Shown here: piece after piece, positions 34,221 through 43,495 of the stretch
Layout: every line of letters begins with the position of its first letter
Numbering within the stretch: the stretch's first letter is position 1
NCBI RefSeq assembly: GCF_000308775.1
Contig: NZ_BAGJ01000043.1
Location: 50,637 to 114,636, forward strand
Direction: 5' to 3'
Length of the DNA stretch: 64,000 bases
Origin: Nocardia testacea NBRC 100365
GTDB lineage: Bacteria; Actinomycetota; Actinomycetes; Mycobacteriales; Mycobacteriaceae
The notes under the pieces: generated by a model
Databases searched by the model: none
Told to the model about the DNA's origin: nothing
What the model saw: the letters and a program-made list of their open reading frames with translations, nothing else
Made by a program: the position numbers and the translations under genes

Positions 34221-35552
34221 ATGATGCAGCACCTGTTCTCGTCGGCCGGGGGCCCGGCCGCGGTTCCCTATCCCGGTAGCGAACCACGTCTGCTCCTCAC
34301 CGGCGGCGCGGTGGAAACCGCGTACGAGTACCGGGACCGCGGCGGCTACCGCCCGGTCGGGTCGGTGGCGGCGCTGGCGGACGAGGTGGAACGCAGCGGG
34401 TTGCGGGGGCGGGGTGGCGCGGGATTCCCGTTCGCGGTGAAGGTGCATGGTGTCCGCGGCGGTAGCCGGATGGGCGCGGGAGCACCCGCGGGCTGGACCG
34501 AAACCGTGGTCCTGGCCAACGGTGAGGAGGGCGAACCGGCGTCGTTCAAGGACCGCTGGCTGCTGCGCAATCGTCCGCATCTGGTGCTGGACGGGGTGCG
34601 GCTGGCGGCCGCGCTGGTGGGTGCGCGGCGCGCATACCTCTACCTCTCCGACCCCGAATCCGCACGGTGCGTCACCGCGGCGCTGGACGAACTCGGCGGG
34701 GCGCTGCCCGACGGCCCGCAGCTCGCGGTGGTGCGGGTCGATCCCGGCTACGTGGCCGGCGAGGAGACCGCGGCGGTCCGGGCCGTCAACGGCGGACCGG
34801 CCAAACCCACCGATAAACCGCCGCGCCCTTTCGAATCCGGCGTCGCCGGGCTGCCCACCCTGGTCAGCAATGTGGAAACGCTGGCCAATCTCCCGTTCCT
34901 GGACCGCTGGGGCGCCGACGCCTACCGCGCCACCGGTACCGCTCTGTCCCCCGGCACCTTCCTGGCGACGGTCACGGCCGGGGGCCGCCCGCCCACGCTC
35001 TACGAACTACCGCACGGCCTCGCGTTCCGCGATCTACTCGCTCTGCACGGCGTCGCCGAGACCGAGCTGCGCGGCGCCCTGATCGGTGGCTACTTCACCG
35101 GCCTGCTGGACCGGACGGTCCTGGACCTCACCCTGGACCACGAGAGCCTGCGGCGGGCCGGCGCGGGTCTGGGTTGTGGGGCGATCGCCCTCATCACCAC
35201 GGAATGCCCGGTGGCGGTGGCCTCGGGGGTCCTCAACTATTTCGACCGGGAGAACGCCGGACAGTGCGGTTCCTGTTTCAACGGCACCGCCGCCATGGCC
35301 GCGGTCGCCACCGCGCTGACCGCGGGCCGCGCCGGCGCCGACGATCTGCGACGGCTGCGCCGCTGGTCGTCGGTACTGCGCGGACGCGGCGCCTGCGGCA
35401 CCCTGGACGCCGCCTGCAATACCGCGGCGAGCCTGCTGGAACGGTTCCCGCGGGAAGTCGCCGCGCATGTGGACAACCGCTGCCCGGAGTGCGCGGCGGG
35501 AATCGCCACCGGCCTCGTGCCGTACCGGGTGGAAACGGAGGCCCTGCTGTGA
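34221..35552 (+). CDS. NuoF-like NADH-binding flavoprotein with Fe-S site
   Basis: Protein of 443 aa resembling the NuoF subunit of respiratory complex I. NADH/FMN site: LRGRGGAGFPFAVKV and NGEEGEPASFKDR; an SLBB-like part about residues 245-290; and the [4Fe-4S] ligand region ENAGQCGSCFNGTAAM plus a downstream Cys in RGRGACGTLD. Other complex I genes are absent, and the next gene is a ferredoxin overlapping by GTGA, so it more likely acts as a soluble NADH:ferredoxin reductase for the P450s of this island. That role is inference from position. Confidence 0.85.
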   Translation: MMQHLFSSAGGPAAVPYPGSEPRLLLTGGAVETAYEYRDRGGYRPVGSVAALADEVERSGLRGRGGAGFPFAVKVHGVRGGSRMGAGAPAGWTETVVLANGEEGEPASFKDRWLLRNRPHLVLDGVRLAAALVGARRAYLYLSDPESARCVTAALDELGGALPDGPQLAVVRVDPGYVAGEETAAVRAVNGGPAKPTDKPPRPFESGVAGLPTLVSNVETLANLPFLDRWGADAYRATGTALSPGTFLATVTAGGRPPTLYELPHGLAFRDLLALHGVAETELRGALIGGYFTGLLDRTVLDLTLDHESLRRAGAGLGCGAIALITTECPVAVASGVLNYFDRENAGQCGSCFNGTAAMAAVATALTAGRAGADDLRRLRRWSSVLRGRGACGTLDAACNTAASLLERFPREVAAHVDNRCPECAAGIATGLVPYRVETEALL

Positions 35553-35818
35553 AGATCAAACTCGACCGCACGCTGTGCGACGGTTTCGGGATCTGCGCCA
35601 AACACGCGCCGCAACACTTCCCACTCGACGACTGGGGTTACGCTTCGCTCGCCGGGGGCCCGGCCATCGCCCCCGCCGACGAGGACGCCGTGCACCGGGC
35701 CCTGCTGGACTGCCCCGTACACGCGATCACCGTACTGCCCGAACCGAACCGGGCGAACGGCGCGCCCACCGCAGGTGACACATTGCCGGACCCACCGGCA
35801 CGGCCCGCCCTCGAATAA
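35549..35818 (+). CDS. Small ferredoxin (three-cysteine)
   Basis: Ferredoxin of 89 aa. Ligands in LCDGFGICAKHAPQHF and LLDCPVHAITV: three Cys, as in P450-associated [3Fe-4S] carriers. A Pro/Ala-rich tail of about 25 residues follows the fold. GTG 35549 overlaps the NuoF-like stop, so the pair is coupled and is a plausible NADH-to-P450 electron path. Convergent with the GntR gene; a small hairpin (CGATCC with GGATCG, about 35819-35835) lies just after its stop. Confidence 0.9.
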   Translation: MKIKLDRTLCDGFGICAKHAPQHFPLDDWGYASLAGGPAIAPADEDAVHRALLDCPVHAITVLPEPNRANGAPTAGDTLPDPPARPALE

Positions 35819-35902
35819 TCGATCCGGCCGGGATCGCAACGCGGCCGGTCGGCCGTGTATTCGTTTCCCACGCCGCAGACCCGGGCCGTCGCGGCGGGTG
35901 GG

Positions 35903-36658
35903 TCAGCGCGAGAACTCGCCCTCCAACCTGCTGCGCGTACCCGGGTGGACGAGACGTGCGGCGCTCACCAGGCCACGTTCGGACCAGGTACGGCGGCGGA
36001 TCAACAGGCACGGCTCGGTGCGCTCGATCCGCAACAGGCGGCACTCCTGAGGGGTGGCCGAAACCGCTTCCACCACATGCTCACCGCGCACCAGCGGGGC
36101 CACCCGGGTGAGATAGTCGTTCGGGGTCAGCGCGGTGAAGTCCTGGTCGAGGTACTCCGGTGCCTGGGCGGGGTTCACGAACCGATCCTCCACCTGGATC
36201 GGGACATCGTCCTCGTAGTGCACGAGCAGCGAGTGGAAGATGCGCGCGCCGACATCGTCGCGCAGGAACGCCTGCGAATGGTCGGTGTCCTCCTCGCGGA
36301 CGAACACCACCTCGGTGCGATGGCGATGCCCACGCTGCTGGATCTCGTCGGCGATGTTCTTCACCTCGAACAGCGGGGAGGCCGTCTTGGTGCGGGCGAC
36401 GAACGTGCCCACCCCCATCATCCGGACGATCAACCCGTCGCTCGTCAGCTCCCGCAGGGCACGATTGATCGTCATCCGGGACAGACCGAGAGCGGTGACG
36501 AACTGGTTCTCGGACGGCAACTGATCACCTTCGGCCCAGCGGCCCGAGCGGATGCTCTCCGCGACGAGTTTCTTGACACGCTCGTAGGCGGGCACGGATT
36601 CGCCGCCGGTCTCGTGGAACAGCACGGCCAGTTCCGCGTCGACATCGGCGACTGCCAT
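35903..36658 (-). CDS. hutC: GntR family regulator, HutC type
   Basis: Transcription factor, about 251 aa. N-terminal winged helix (residues 25-90; PAYERVKKLVAESIRSGRW, QLPSENQFVTALGLSRMTIN and VRMMGVGTFVA) and a C-terminal UTRA ligand domain (SLLVHYEDDVPIQVEDRFVN, PDECRLLRI-like CRLLRIERTEPCLLIRR). The closest family known is the histidine utilisation repressor HutC, whose ligand is urocanate; hutU and glutamate dehydrogenase lie next door. I use ATG 36658; a GTG at 36688 would add ten residues. Symbol is by family and context. Confidence 0.85.
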   Translation of the reverse strand: MAVADVDAELAVLFHETGGESVPAYERVKKLVAESIRSGRWAEGDQLPSENQFVTALGLSRMTINRALRELTSDGLIVRMMGVGTFVARTKTASPLFEVKNIADEIQQRGHRHRTEVVFVREEDTDHSQAFLRDDVGARIFHSLLVHYEDDVPIQVEDRFVNPAQAPEYLDQDFTALTPNDYLTRVAPLVRGEHVVEAVSATPQECRLLRIERTEPCLLIRRRTWSERGLVSAARLVHPGTRSRLEGEFSR

Positions 36659-36730
36659 ACCCTGCCCCTGTTCCTCGGAAGATCCCACCGCCGGGTGCTC
36701 CGGCTCGGCCAGCGAAGTCTACCGCCGGGC

Positions 36731-39700
36731 TCAGGCCGTCATCCGGCGCAGTTGCCGCGAAGCGACGGACAGCGCCGCGAGGTCCCGCCGGCCCGATTCG
36801 TCGATCTCCGCGAGCGCGCCGCGGGCCCGGCGCAGCCGGGATCCGTTGCGCTCCTCCCAGTCGGCCAGAATCTGTTCTGCGGTATCACCGGGTACGGCAT
36901 GGCTCAGTGCGTCCGATGCCGCGGCCCGGACGCTGTCGTACAGTTCGTCGCGCAGCGACAGCCGCGCCAGCGCGTCCCACCGGCTCTCCTTGCTCAGCCC
37001 GGAGACCCCGTGCAGCAGGCGCACCAGACCGACACGTTCGCAGAGAAGGAAGTACAGCTCCCCGGCGACGGCCACCTCGCAGTCGGCGAGTTCGGCGATC
37101 TCCACCACGTCGAGCAGGCCGAATCGGTCCAGCACCAGTTCGACATCGTGGACCAGCTCCTCGGGCGCCCCGCGTTCGGCGAGGGCGCGGGTCCGGGTCC
37201 GCAGATCGGTGCGGTCGGCACCGGCCAGCCAGCCGTCGAGCATGGTGGAGGCGTATTCGATCCGGTCCCGGAACCGCATGATCTCCGCGCCGACCGCCAA
37301 GGGTTGTGGTCGGCGCTGCAGCAGCCAGCGGGCCGCGCGGTCGAGCAGCCGGCGCGTGACGAGGACCAGTTCGTCGGCGAGCGCGCTCGGTACGGACGCG
37401 GTCGCGATGCACGCCCACAGCTCCGGCAGTCCGAAGACCGCGGTCGCGACGCTGAACGCGCGCACCGCGTCGTCCGCACTCGCGCCGGCCTCTTCCGCGA
37501 GCCGGAAGGCATAGGTGATGCCGCCGCGGTCGACCACCGTATTGGTCAACGCGGTGGCGACGATCTCACGGCGCAGTGGATGCCGATGGACGGCCTCCGC
37601 GTGCGCTTCACGCAGGGGCCGGGGAAAGTAGGCCCGCAGCACGGGCCGGAACACCTCGTGATCGACCAGTTCACCGGCCAGCAGGGCACGTTTCAGGTCG
37701 AGTTTGGCGTGGGCCGCCAGCGTCGCCAGTTCGGGCGCCGACAATCCTTCGCCGACCCGCTGCCGCACCGCGATCGCCCGTGCGTCGGGCAGAACTTCGA
37801 GGGCGCGATCCAGTTCACCGGCTGCCTCGAGCGCCGCGAGCTGGCGTGCGTGTACCCCGGCCTGCTGCGGCGCGTCGGCCAGCGCCGTACCGAGCAGTTC
37901 GTTCTGGGAGATATTGTCCGCCAGCACCAGTTCGGCCACCTCATCGGTCATCTCGGCGAGCAGTCGCGGCCGCGCCTGCGGACTCAGCGCGCCGGATCCG
38001 ATCAGATCGTCGAGCAAGATCTTGATGTTGACCTCGCGGTCGGAACAGTCCACACCCGCCGAATTGTCGAGGGCATCGGTGCCCACTCGGCCACCGGCGC
38101 GGGCGAACTCGATCCGGGCCGCCTGCGTGAGACCGAGGTTTCCGCCTTCCGCGACGACCCGCGCCCGCAGCTCGCGGCCGTTCACCCGGACCGCGTCGTT
38201 GGCCTTGTCCCCGACCTCCGCATGTGATTCCGCGGTGGCTTTGACATAGGTTCCGATTCCACCGTTCCACAACAGGTCGACCGGTGCCCGCAGGATCGCC
38301 TGGATCAGCTCCGGCGGTGTCAGTTCGGTGACCTCGTTCCCGAGCCCGAGCACCCGCCGGACCTCTGCGGTGATCCGCACCGATTTCGATGTGCGGTCCA
38401 GCACCTCGCCGCCCGGGCCGATCAGCGTGGAATCGTAGTCCGCCCACGAGGATCTCGGCAGCGCGAACAGCCGGGCGCGCTCGGCATACGAACGCCGCGG
38501 GTCGGGATCCGGGTCGAGGAAGATGTGCCGGTGATCGAACGCCGCGACCAAGCGGATGTGCTCGCTGCACAGCATGCCGTTGCCGAAGACGTCCCCGCTC
38601 ATGTCCCCGATACCCGCGACCGTGCAACCCGCTTCGCCGATATCGAGGCCGGCTTCGCGGAAGCGGCGCTCCACACTGTGCCACGCCCCACGTGCGGTGA
38701 TGCCCATCGCCTTGTGGTCGTAGCCCACCGAACCACCGGAGGCGAAGGCGTCCCCGAGCCAGAAGTCGTATTCGGCCGCCACCTCGTTGGCGATATCGGA
38801 GAAGGTGGCCGTGCCCTTGTCCGCGGCCACCACCAGATAAGGATCGTCGCCGTCGTGGCGCACCACACCGCGCGGTGGGCGGACCTCACCCGTCGCGCGG
38901 TCGATATTGTCGGTGAGGTCGAGCAGGCCGCGGATGAACGCGCGATATCCGGCGGTACCGGCGACCTGCCTGGCTCGGCGATCGGGGTCGGCTTCCCCGG
39001 TCGGCACCGGGGGCCGGCGGAGTACGAATCCGCCCTTGGCGCCGGCCGGCACGATGACCGCGTTCTTCACCGCCTGGGCCTTCACCAGCCCGAGGACCTC
39101 GGTGCGGAAATCCTCGCGCCGATCCGACCAGCGAAGCCCGCCCCGGGCCACGGGCCCGAACCGCATATGCACCCCCGCGACGGCCGGCGAGTGGACGAAG
39201 ATCTCGTACCGGGGCCGGGGTTCGGGAAGCTCCTCGATGCGGCGCGAATCGAATTTCAGGGCCAGCACTTCCGGCTCGGGGGTGACGAAGTGATTGGTGC
39301 GCACGGTGTTGCGCACAACGCTCAGCAGTGCGCGCAGGATCCGGTCCTCGTCCAGCCCGCGCACCTCCTCGATCGATGCCGAGACCCGCGCGGCGGCCGC
39401 CTCACCGCCGTCGGCGCACGGGGTTGCCGGATCGAACCGGGCGGCGAAGTAATCGACCAGTGCGGCGGCGACGGCCGGGTGGCGACAGAGCGTATCGGCG
39501 ACATAGACGCTGCTGTAGGGGAATCCGGCCTGACGTAGGTATTCGGCGTAGCCCCGCAGGACCGATACGTCCCGCCAACGCAGACCGGCGCGGGCGATCA
39601 ACTCCCCCAGCCGATCCGGCTCGGTTCGCCCGGACCAGAGCGCGCGAACCGCCGCGCCGAACCGGACCGCGAACTCGCCGGAATCCGCGGCGGGCGCGAT

Positions 39701-40138
39701 CGGGTAGCGCAGGGTGAACACATAGATCCAGCAGGGCAGGTTCGCGGGCGAGACGAGTGGGTAGGGGCGTTCATCCAGGATGCGGGCGCCGAGGCTGTGC
39801 AGCAGGGGCACGAGATCACTCAGCGCGGCCGGGCTCCCGCCGACGTACAGCACCAGGCGATGGGTTCCCGATCCGGCGGGGTCGGCGACGAGACGGGCCT
39901 CGATCGCGCTGTCGGTGAGCCCGGCGAGGACCCCGAGGTCGACCCGGGCCTGCTCCGGTGCGACATCGTGTTTGTAGGCGACCGGGAGTCCGGAGACCAG
40001 CGCGGCGAGCGCTGCGCGGGACTCGGGGTCGGCGCCGGCGAGCAGGTGGCGATCCCAGGTCCGATAGCCCCGGTGCAGCGTGTCGCCGAGTTCGTCCGGG
40101 GCGGGAGTCGGATCGGTTTCGGTGTGGCCGGTGTGCAT
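36731..40138 (-). CDS. NAD-specific glutamate dehydrogenase (large type, shortened)
   Basis: Catalyses glutamate + NAD to 2-oxoglutarate, ammonia and NADH. The catalytic core is complete: FGPVARGGLRWSDRREDFRT, IVPAGAKGGFVLRRPP (Lys), IGDMSGDVFGNGML and VEAEGGNLG-like VVAEGGNLGLTQAARIEFAR. It has 1135 aa, while the 180-kDa family is about 1600 aa; most of the N-terminal regulatory part is missing and only about 250 residues precede the core. ATG 40138 has a GAAAGG ribosome site; the open frame goes to 40237 but would start beside the operator. Divergent from hutU, so it handles the glutamate made from histidine. Confidence 0.9.
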   Translation of the reverse strand: MHTGHTETDPTPAPDELGDTLHRGYRTWDRHLLAGADPESRAALAALVSGLPVAYKHDVAPEQARVDLGVLAGLTDSAIEARLVADPAGSGTHRLVLYVGGSPAALSDLVPLLHSLGARILDERPYPLVSPANLPCWIYVFTLRYPIAPAADSGEFAVRFGAAVRALWSGRTEPDRLGELIARAGLRWRDVSVLRGYAEYLRQAGFPYSSVYVADTLCRHPAVAAALVDYFAARFDPATPCADGGEAAAARVSASIEEVRGLDEDRILRALLSVVRNTVRTNHFVTPEPEVLALKFDSRRIEELPEPRPRYEIFVHSPAVAGVHMRFGPVARGGLRWSDRREDFRTEVLGLVKAQAVKNAVIVPAGAKGGFVLRRPPVPTGEADPDRRARQVAGTAGYRAFIRGLLDLTDNIDRATGEVRPPRGVVRHDGDDPYLVVAADKGTATFSDIANEVAAEYDFWLGDAFASGGSVGYDHKAMGITARGAWHSVERRFREAGLDIGEAGCTVAGIGDMSGDVFGNGMLCSEHIRLVAAFDHRHIFLDPDPDPRRSYAERARLFALPRSSWADYDSTLIGPGGEVLDRTSKSVRITAEVRRVLGLGNEVTELTPPELIQAILRAPVDLLWNGGIGTYVKATAESHAEVGDKANDAVRVNGRELRARVVAEGGNLGLTQAARIEFARAGGRVGTDALDNSAGVDCSDREVNIKILLDDLIGSGALSPQARPRLLAEMTDEVAELVLADNISQNELLGTALADAPQQAGVHARQLAALEAAGELDRALEVLPDARAIAVRQRVGEGLSAPELATLAAHAKLDLKRALLAGELVDHEVFRPVLRAYFPRPLREAHAEAVHRHPLRREIVATALTNTVVDRGGITYAFRLAEEAGASADDAVRAFSVATAVFGLPELWACIATASVPSALADELVLVTRRLLDRAARWLLQRRPQPLAVGAEIMRFRDRIEYASTMLDGWLAGADRTDLRTRTRALAERGAPEELVHDVELVLDRFGLLDVVEIAELADCEVAVAGELYFLLCERVGLVRLLHGVSGLSKESRWDALARLSLRDELYDSVRAAASDALSHAVPGDTAEQILADWEERNGSRLRRARGALAEIDESGRRDLAALSVASRQLRRMTA

Positions 40139-40241
40139 CTCGGGACCTTTCGCTTGTTTCACGGGGCGTCCGGGTCGCCGTGGTATCCGGTCGGACACCG
40201 GCGGGTGCGGGGCTGGTGGCAGAGGGCGCCTTGACATGAGG

Positions 40242-40263
40242 TTGTATAGACAGGAATATACAA
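40242..40263. promoter_or_regulatory. Likely HutC operator between glutamate dehydrogenase and hutU
   Basis: TTGTATA (40242-40248) and TATACAA (40257-40263) are exact inverted arms with an 8-base spacer, close to the TGTATA/TATACA core known for HutC sites in pseudomonads. TTGACA at 40231-40236 is a good -35 for hutU, with AT-rich -10 candidates inside the right arm. Binding here would block both divergent genes. Confidence 0.65.
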
Positions 40264-40382
40264 GACATCGTCACTGCGCGTGAGCCAGCGCACAACACGA
40301 GCCGAACCGGATACGGACGGCACCGGCGGCACAGTCGCCCACTCGAGCACGCGGAGAGCACCGCCCGACCACGAGGAGCACC

Positions 40383-42059
40383 ATGGACATCACCTCCCCC
40401 GGCCACGAGGCCCGGCCCGTACGGGCCCCGCGCGGCACCGGCCTGAACACCCTCGGCTGGCAGCAAGAGGGTGCGCTGCGCATGCTGATGAACAACCTCG
40501 ATCCGGATGTCGCCGAACACCCGGACAACCTGGTCGTCTACGGCGGCACCGGCCGGGCCGCCCGCAGCTGGGCCGCCTTCGATGCCATGGTCGCCACCCT
40601 GAAGATCCTGAAGAACGACGAAACCATGCTGGTGCAGTCCGGTAAGCCGGTCGGCGTCTTCCGCACCAGCGAATGGGCGCCGCGTGTCCTCATCGCGAAC
40701 TCCAACCTGGTCGGCGACTGGGCCAACTGGGAGGAGTTCCGCCGCCTCGAGGATCTCGGCCTCACCATGTACGGCCAGATGACCGCGGGATCGTGGATCT
40801 ACATCGGCACCCAGGGCATTCTGCAGGGCACCTACGAAACCTTCGGCGCCATCGCCCGCAAACGCTTCGGCGGCAGCCTGGCGGGCACCATCACCCTGAC
40901 GGCGGGCCTCGGCGGTATGGGCGGCGCGCAGCCGCTCGCGGTGACCATGAACGAAGGCGTCGCGATCTGCGTCGACTGCGATGTCACCCGGATCGACCGC
41001 CGGATCGCGCACAAGTACCTCGACACCAAGGCCGACGACCTCGCGCACGCGCTGCGGCTCGCGGTCGAGGCCCGGGACGCGAAGCGCCCCCTGTCCATCG
41101 GCCTCGAGGGCAACGCGGCCGAGGTCTTCCCGGCACTGCTGGAGATGGACGCGCCGATCGATATCGTCACCGACCAGACCTCGGCGCACGATCCGCTGTC
41201 CTACCTACCCCTCGGGGTCGACTTCGGCGATATGAAGACGATGGCCGCGAAGGATCCGGCCGAGTTCACGAAGAACTCGCGCGTATCCATGGCCGCGCAC
41301 GTGAAGGCCATGGTGGGCTTCATGGACAAAGGCGCCGAGGTCTTCGATTACGGCAATTCCATCCGCGACGAGGCCCGCAAGGCCGGTTTCGACCGGGCCT
41401 TCGATTTCCCCGGTTTCGTCCCGGCCTATATCCGCCCGCTGTTCGAAGAGGGCCTCGGCCCGTTCCGCTGGGCGGCCCTGTCCGGTGATCCCGCCGATAT
41501 CGCCGCCACCGACCGGGCGATCCTGGAACTGTTCCCGGAGAACGAGCATCTGCGCCGGTGGATCGAGATGGCGGGCGAGAAGGTCGCCTTCGAGGGTCTG
41601 CCGGCGCGGATCTGCTGGCTCGGCTACGGGGAACGTCACCTCGCGGGACTGAAATTCAACGAGATGGTGGCCGCCGGTGAACTGTCCGCGCCGATCGCCA
41701 TCGGCCGCGACCACCTGGACTCCGGGTCCGTCGCCTCGCCCTACCGCGAGACCGAGTCCATGATCGACGGCTCCGACGCGATCGCCGACTGGCCGCTGCT
41801 CAACGCCCTGGTCAACACCGCCTCGGGCGCCTCCTGGGTGTCGATCCATCACGGCGGCGGAGTCGGCATGGGCCGGTCCGTGCACGCCGGGCAGGTGTGT
41901 ATCGCCGACGGCACCGACCTGGCGGCCGCCAAGATCGAGGCCGTACTCACCAACGACCCCGGAATGGGCGTCATCCGGCATGTCGACGCCGGTTACGACC
42001 ATGCGATAGAGACCGCGCGCACCCGCGGGGTCCGGGTGCCGATGAGGGAGAACGACTGA
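40383..42059 (+). CDS. hutU: Urocanate hydratase
   Basis: Converts urocanate to imidazolone propionate, the second step of histidine breakdown, with a tightly bound NAD. 558 aa, full length. NAD site [15 protein letters not shown]; catalytic Cys region [16 protein letters not shown]-terminal [19 protein letters not shown] 40383 has GAGGAG upstream. Divergent from glutamate dehydrogenase around a HutC-type site. hutH, hutI and the later steps are not in the window. Confidence 0.97.
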   Translation: MDITSPGHEARPVRAPRGTGLNTLGWQQEGALRMLMNNLDPDVAEHPDNLVVYGGTGRAARSWAAFDAMVATLKILKNDETMLVQSGKPVGVFRTSEWAPRVLIANSNLVGDWANWEEFRRLEDLGLTMYGQMTAGSWIYIGTQGILQGTYETFGAIARKRFGGSLAGTITLTAGLGGMGGAQPLAVTMNEGVAICVDCDVTRIDRRIAHKYLDTKADDLAHALRLAVEARDAKRPLSIGLEGNAAEVFPALLEMDAPIDIVTDQTSAHDPLSYLPLGVDFGDMKTMAAKDPAEFTKNSRVSMAAHVKAMVGFMDKGAEVFDYGNSIRDEARKAGFDRAFDFPGFVPAYIRPLFEEGLGPFRWAALSGDPADIAATDRAILELFPENEHLRRWIEMAGEKVAFEGLPARICWLGYGERHLAGLKFNEMVAAGELSAPIAIGRDHLDSGSVASPYRETESMIDGSDAIADWPLLNALVNTASGASWVSIHHGGGVGMGRSVHAGQVCIADGTDLAAAKIEAVLTNDPGMGVIRHVDAGYDHAIETARTRGVRVPMREND

Positions 42060-42085
42060 TCTCCACCACCACATAACCACATATC

Positions 42086-42183
42086 GCTCACGCCGGAACG
42101 CGTGAGCACGCCCGCTCGGCGCCGCTCCGGGCGGGTGACGAGCGGCAACGCACAGGTGACCGGCCTGTGCGCTGCCGCTCGTC
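42086..42183 (+). terminator. Two hairpins downstream of hutU
   Basis: GCTCACGC (42086-42093) pairs with GCGTGAGC (42100-42107). Then a long stem: GACGAGCGGCAACGCACAGG (42137-42156) pairs with CCTGTGCGCTGCCGCTCGTC (42164-42183), 20 bp with one mismatch and a 7-base loop. They lie 27 and 78 bases after the hutU stop. Strong intrinsic terminator structure, without a long T tract. Confidence 0.7.
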
Positions 42184-42256
42184 GTCGTTTCCGGGCCGGG
42201 AACCGGAGGGAATCGGCGCTGGACAAAGCACCGCCCGCTACGCCATAGTCAACTGC

Positions 42257-42273
42257 ATGCCATCTAATGGCAT
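42257..42273. promoter_or_regulatory. Palindrome ATGCCAT-CTA-ATGGCAT upstream of acyl-CoA dehydrogenase
   Basis: Perfect 7-bp arms with a 3-base spacer, 58 bases before the acyl-CoA dehydrogenase start, in an AT-rich patch that should hold its promoter. The IclR gene at the end of this operon is the obvious candidate to bind it; that link is inference. Confidence 0.5.
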
Positions 42274-42330
42274 TCGACTTCCACTAAATGAAACTAAGCG
42301 AACTCGTCGCCAGTTCCCCCAGGAGTCCCC

Positions 42331-43482
42331 GTGACCACCCACACCCTCGACCTGTCCGAATTCCGTGCGACCGTCCGCGCGTTCGCGAATGCCGAAGTCC
42401 TCCCGGGGGCCGCGCAACGCGATGAGACCCGGGAGTTCCCCGCTCGGTTGATCCGCCGCCTCGCCGAAATGGACCTGATGGGCATTTCGGTGCCGGAGGA
42501 GTTCGGCGGGCTCGGACTGTCCACGCGGGCCCAGCTCGTCGCCGTCGAGGAGGTCGCGCGGGCCGACGCGGCGCTGGCATCGATCTACACCGCGCACTAC
42601 CTAGGTCTCGAACCGATCCTGGTGGGGGGCACCGAGGAGCAGCGGCGCCGCTGGCTGCCGGGCCTGGCCGCCGGCGCGGTCCTCGCCGGTTTCGCGCTCA
42701 CCGAACCGGACGCGGGATCCGATATCGCAGCCATGCGCACCGTGGCGCGGCGCGCCGACGACGGCTGGCACCTGTCCGGCGCCAAGACGTTCATCTCCAA
42801 TGCCCGCGAAGCGGATCTGCTCGTCCTGTTCGCCACCACCGATCCCGGCGCCGGATTCCGCGGTATCACGGCCTTCGCCCTCCCCCAGGGCACACCCGGA
42901 GTCACCTTCTCCGAGCCGCAGGACAAAATGGGCATCCGCTCCGCGCCCACCTACACGGTGTACCTCGACGATGTGGTGCTGCCGCACGACGCCGTGATCG
43001 GTGCCGAGGGCCGCGGTGGCAATATCGCCCTCACCGCCCTCAACCGCGCCCGTATCGACGTCGCCGCCATGGCCAACGGTATCGCCCTGCGCGCCTGGGA
43101 ACTCGGGCGCGGCTACGCCGCCGAACGCCGGCAGTTCGGCCATCCGATCGCCGAGTTCCAGGCGATCCAGCTACTGCTGGGTGAATGCGATGCCGAACTC
43201 GTGGCCGCGCGGGTCACCGCCGACTGGGCGTCCGATACCAAGGACGCCGGACTCGATCTGCGGCGCGCGGCCTCGATCGCCAAGTACACCGCGACCGAGA
43301 CCTGCGCCGCGATCGTCGACCGGGTCGTCCAGATCCACGGCGGCGCCGGATTCATGCGCGAATCGGAGATCGAACGGCTCTACCGCGACTGCCGGATCCT
43401 GCGCATCTTCGAGGGCACCTCACAGATCCAGCTGCTGACCATCGCGGGCAACGCGCCCTCGCTCCGTTCCACCGCCTACTGA
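42331..43482 (+). CDS. Acyl-CoA dehydrogenase
   Basis: FAD-dependent alpha,beta-desaturase of acyl-CoA, 383 aa. GFALTEPDAGSDIAAMRTVA and ISNAREADLLVLFATT bind FAD; RRQFGHPIAEFQAIQ, QIHGGAGFMRESEIERLYRD, and the C-terminal catalytic Glu in LRIFEGTSQIQ, the position used by short- and medium-chain enzymes. GTG 42331 is the start. First gene of a three-gene unit with a CoA-transferase (14 bases downstream) and an IclR regulator. The acyl substrate is unknown. Confidence 0.93.
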   Translation: MTTHTLDLSEFRATVRAFANAEVLPGAAQRDETREFPARLIRRLAEMDLMGISVPEEFGGLGLSTRAQLVAVEEVARADAALASIYTAHYLGLEPILVGGTEEQRRRWLPGLAAGAVLAGFALTEPDAGSDIAAMRTVARRADDGWHLSGAKTFISNAREADLLVLFATTDPGAGFRGITAFALPQGTPGVTFSEPQDKMGIRSAPTYTVYLDDVVLPHDAVIGAEGRGGNIALTALNRARIDVAAMANGIALRAWELGRGYAAERRQFGHPIAEFQAIQLLLGECDAELVAARVTADWASDTKDAGLDLRRAASIAKYTATETCAAIVDRVVQIHGGAGFMRESEIERLYRDCRILRIFEGTSQIQLLTIAGNAPSLRSTAY

Positions 43483-43495
43483 AGACCGAGGTTCT

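Noticed and set aside
34221..35552. NuoF of respiratory complex I
   Set aside because: No other nuo genes are near and the partner is a P450-type ferredoxin; annotated as NuoF-like instead.
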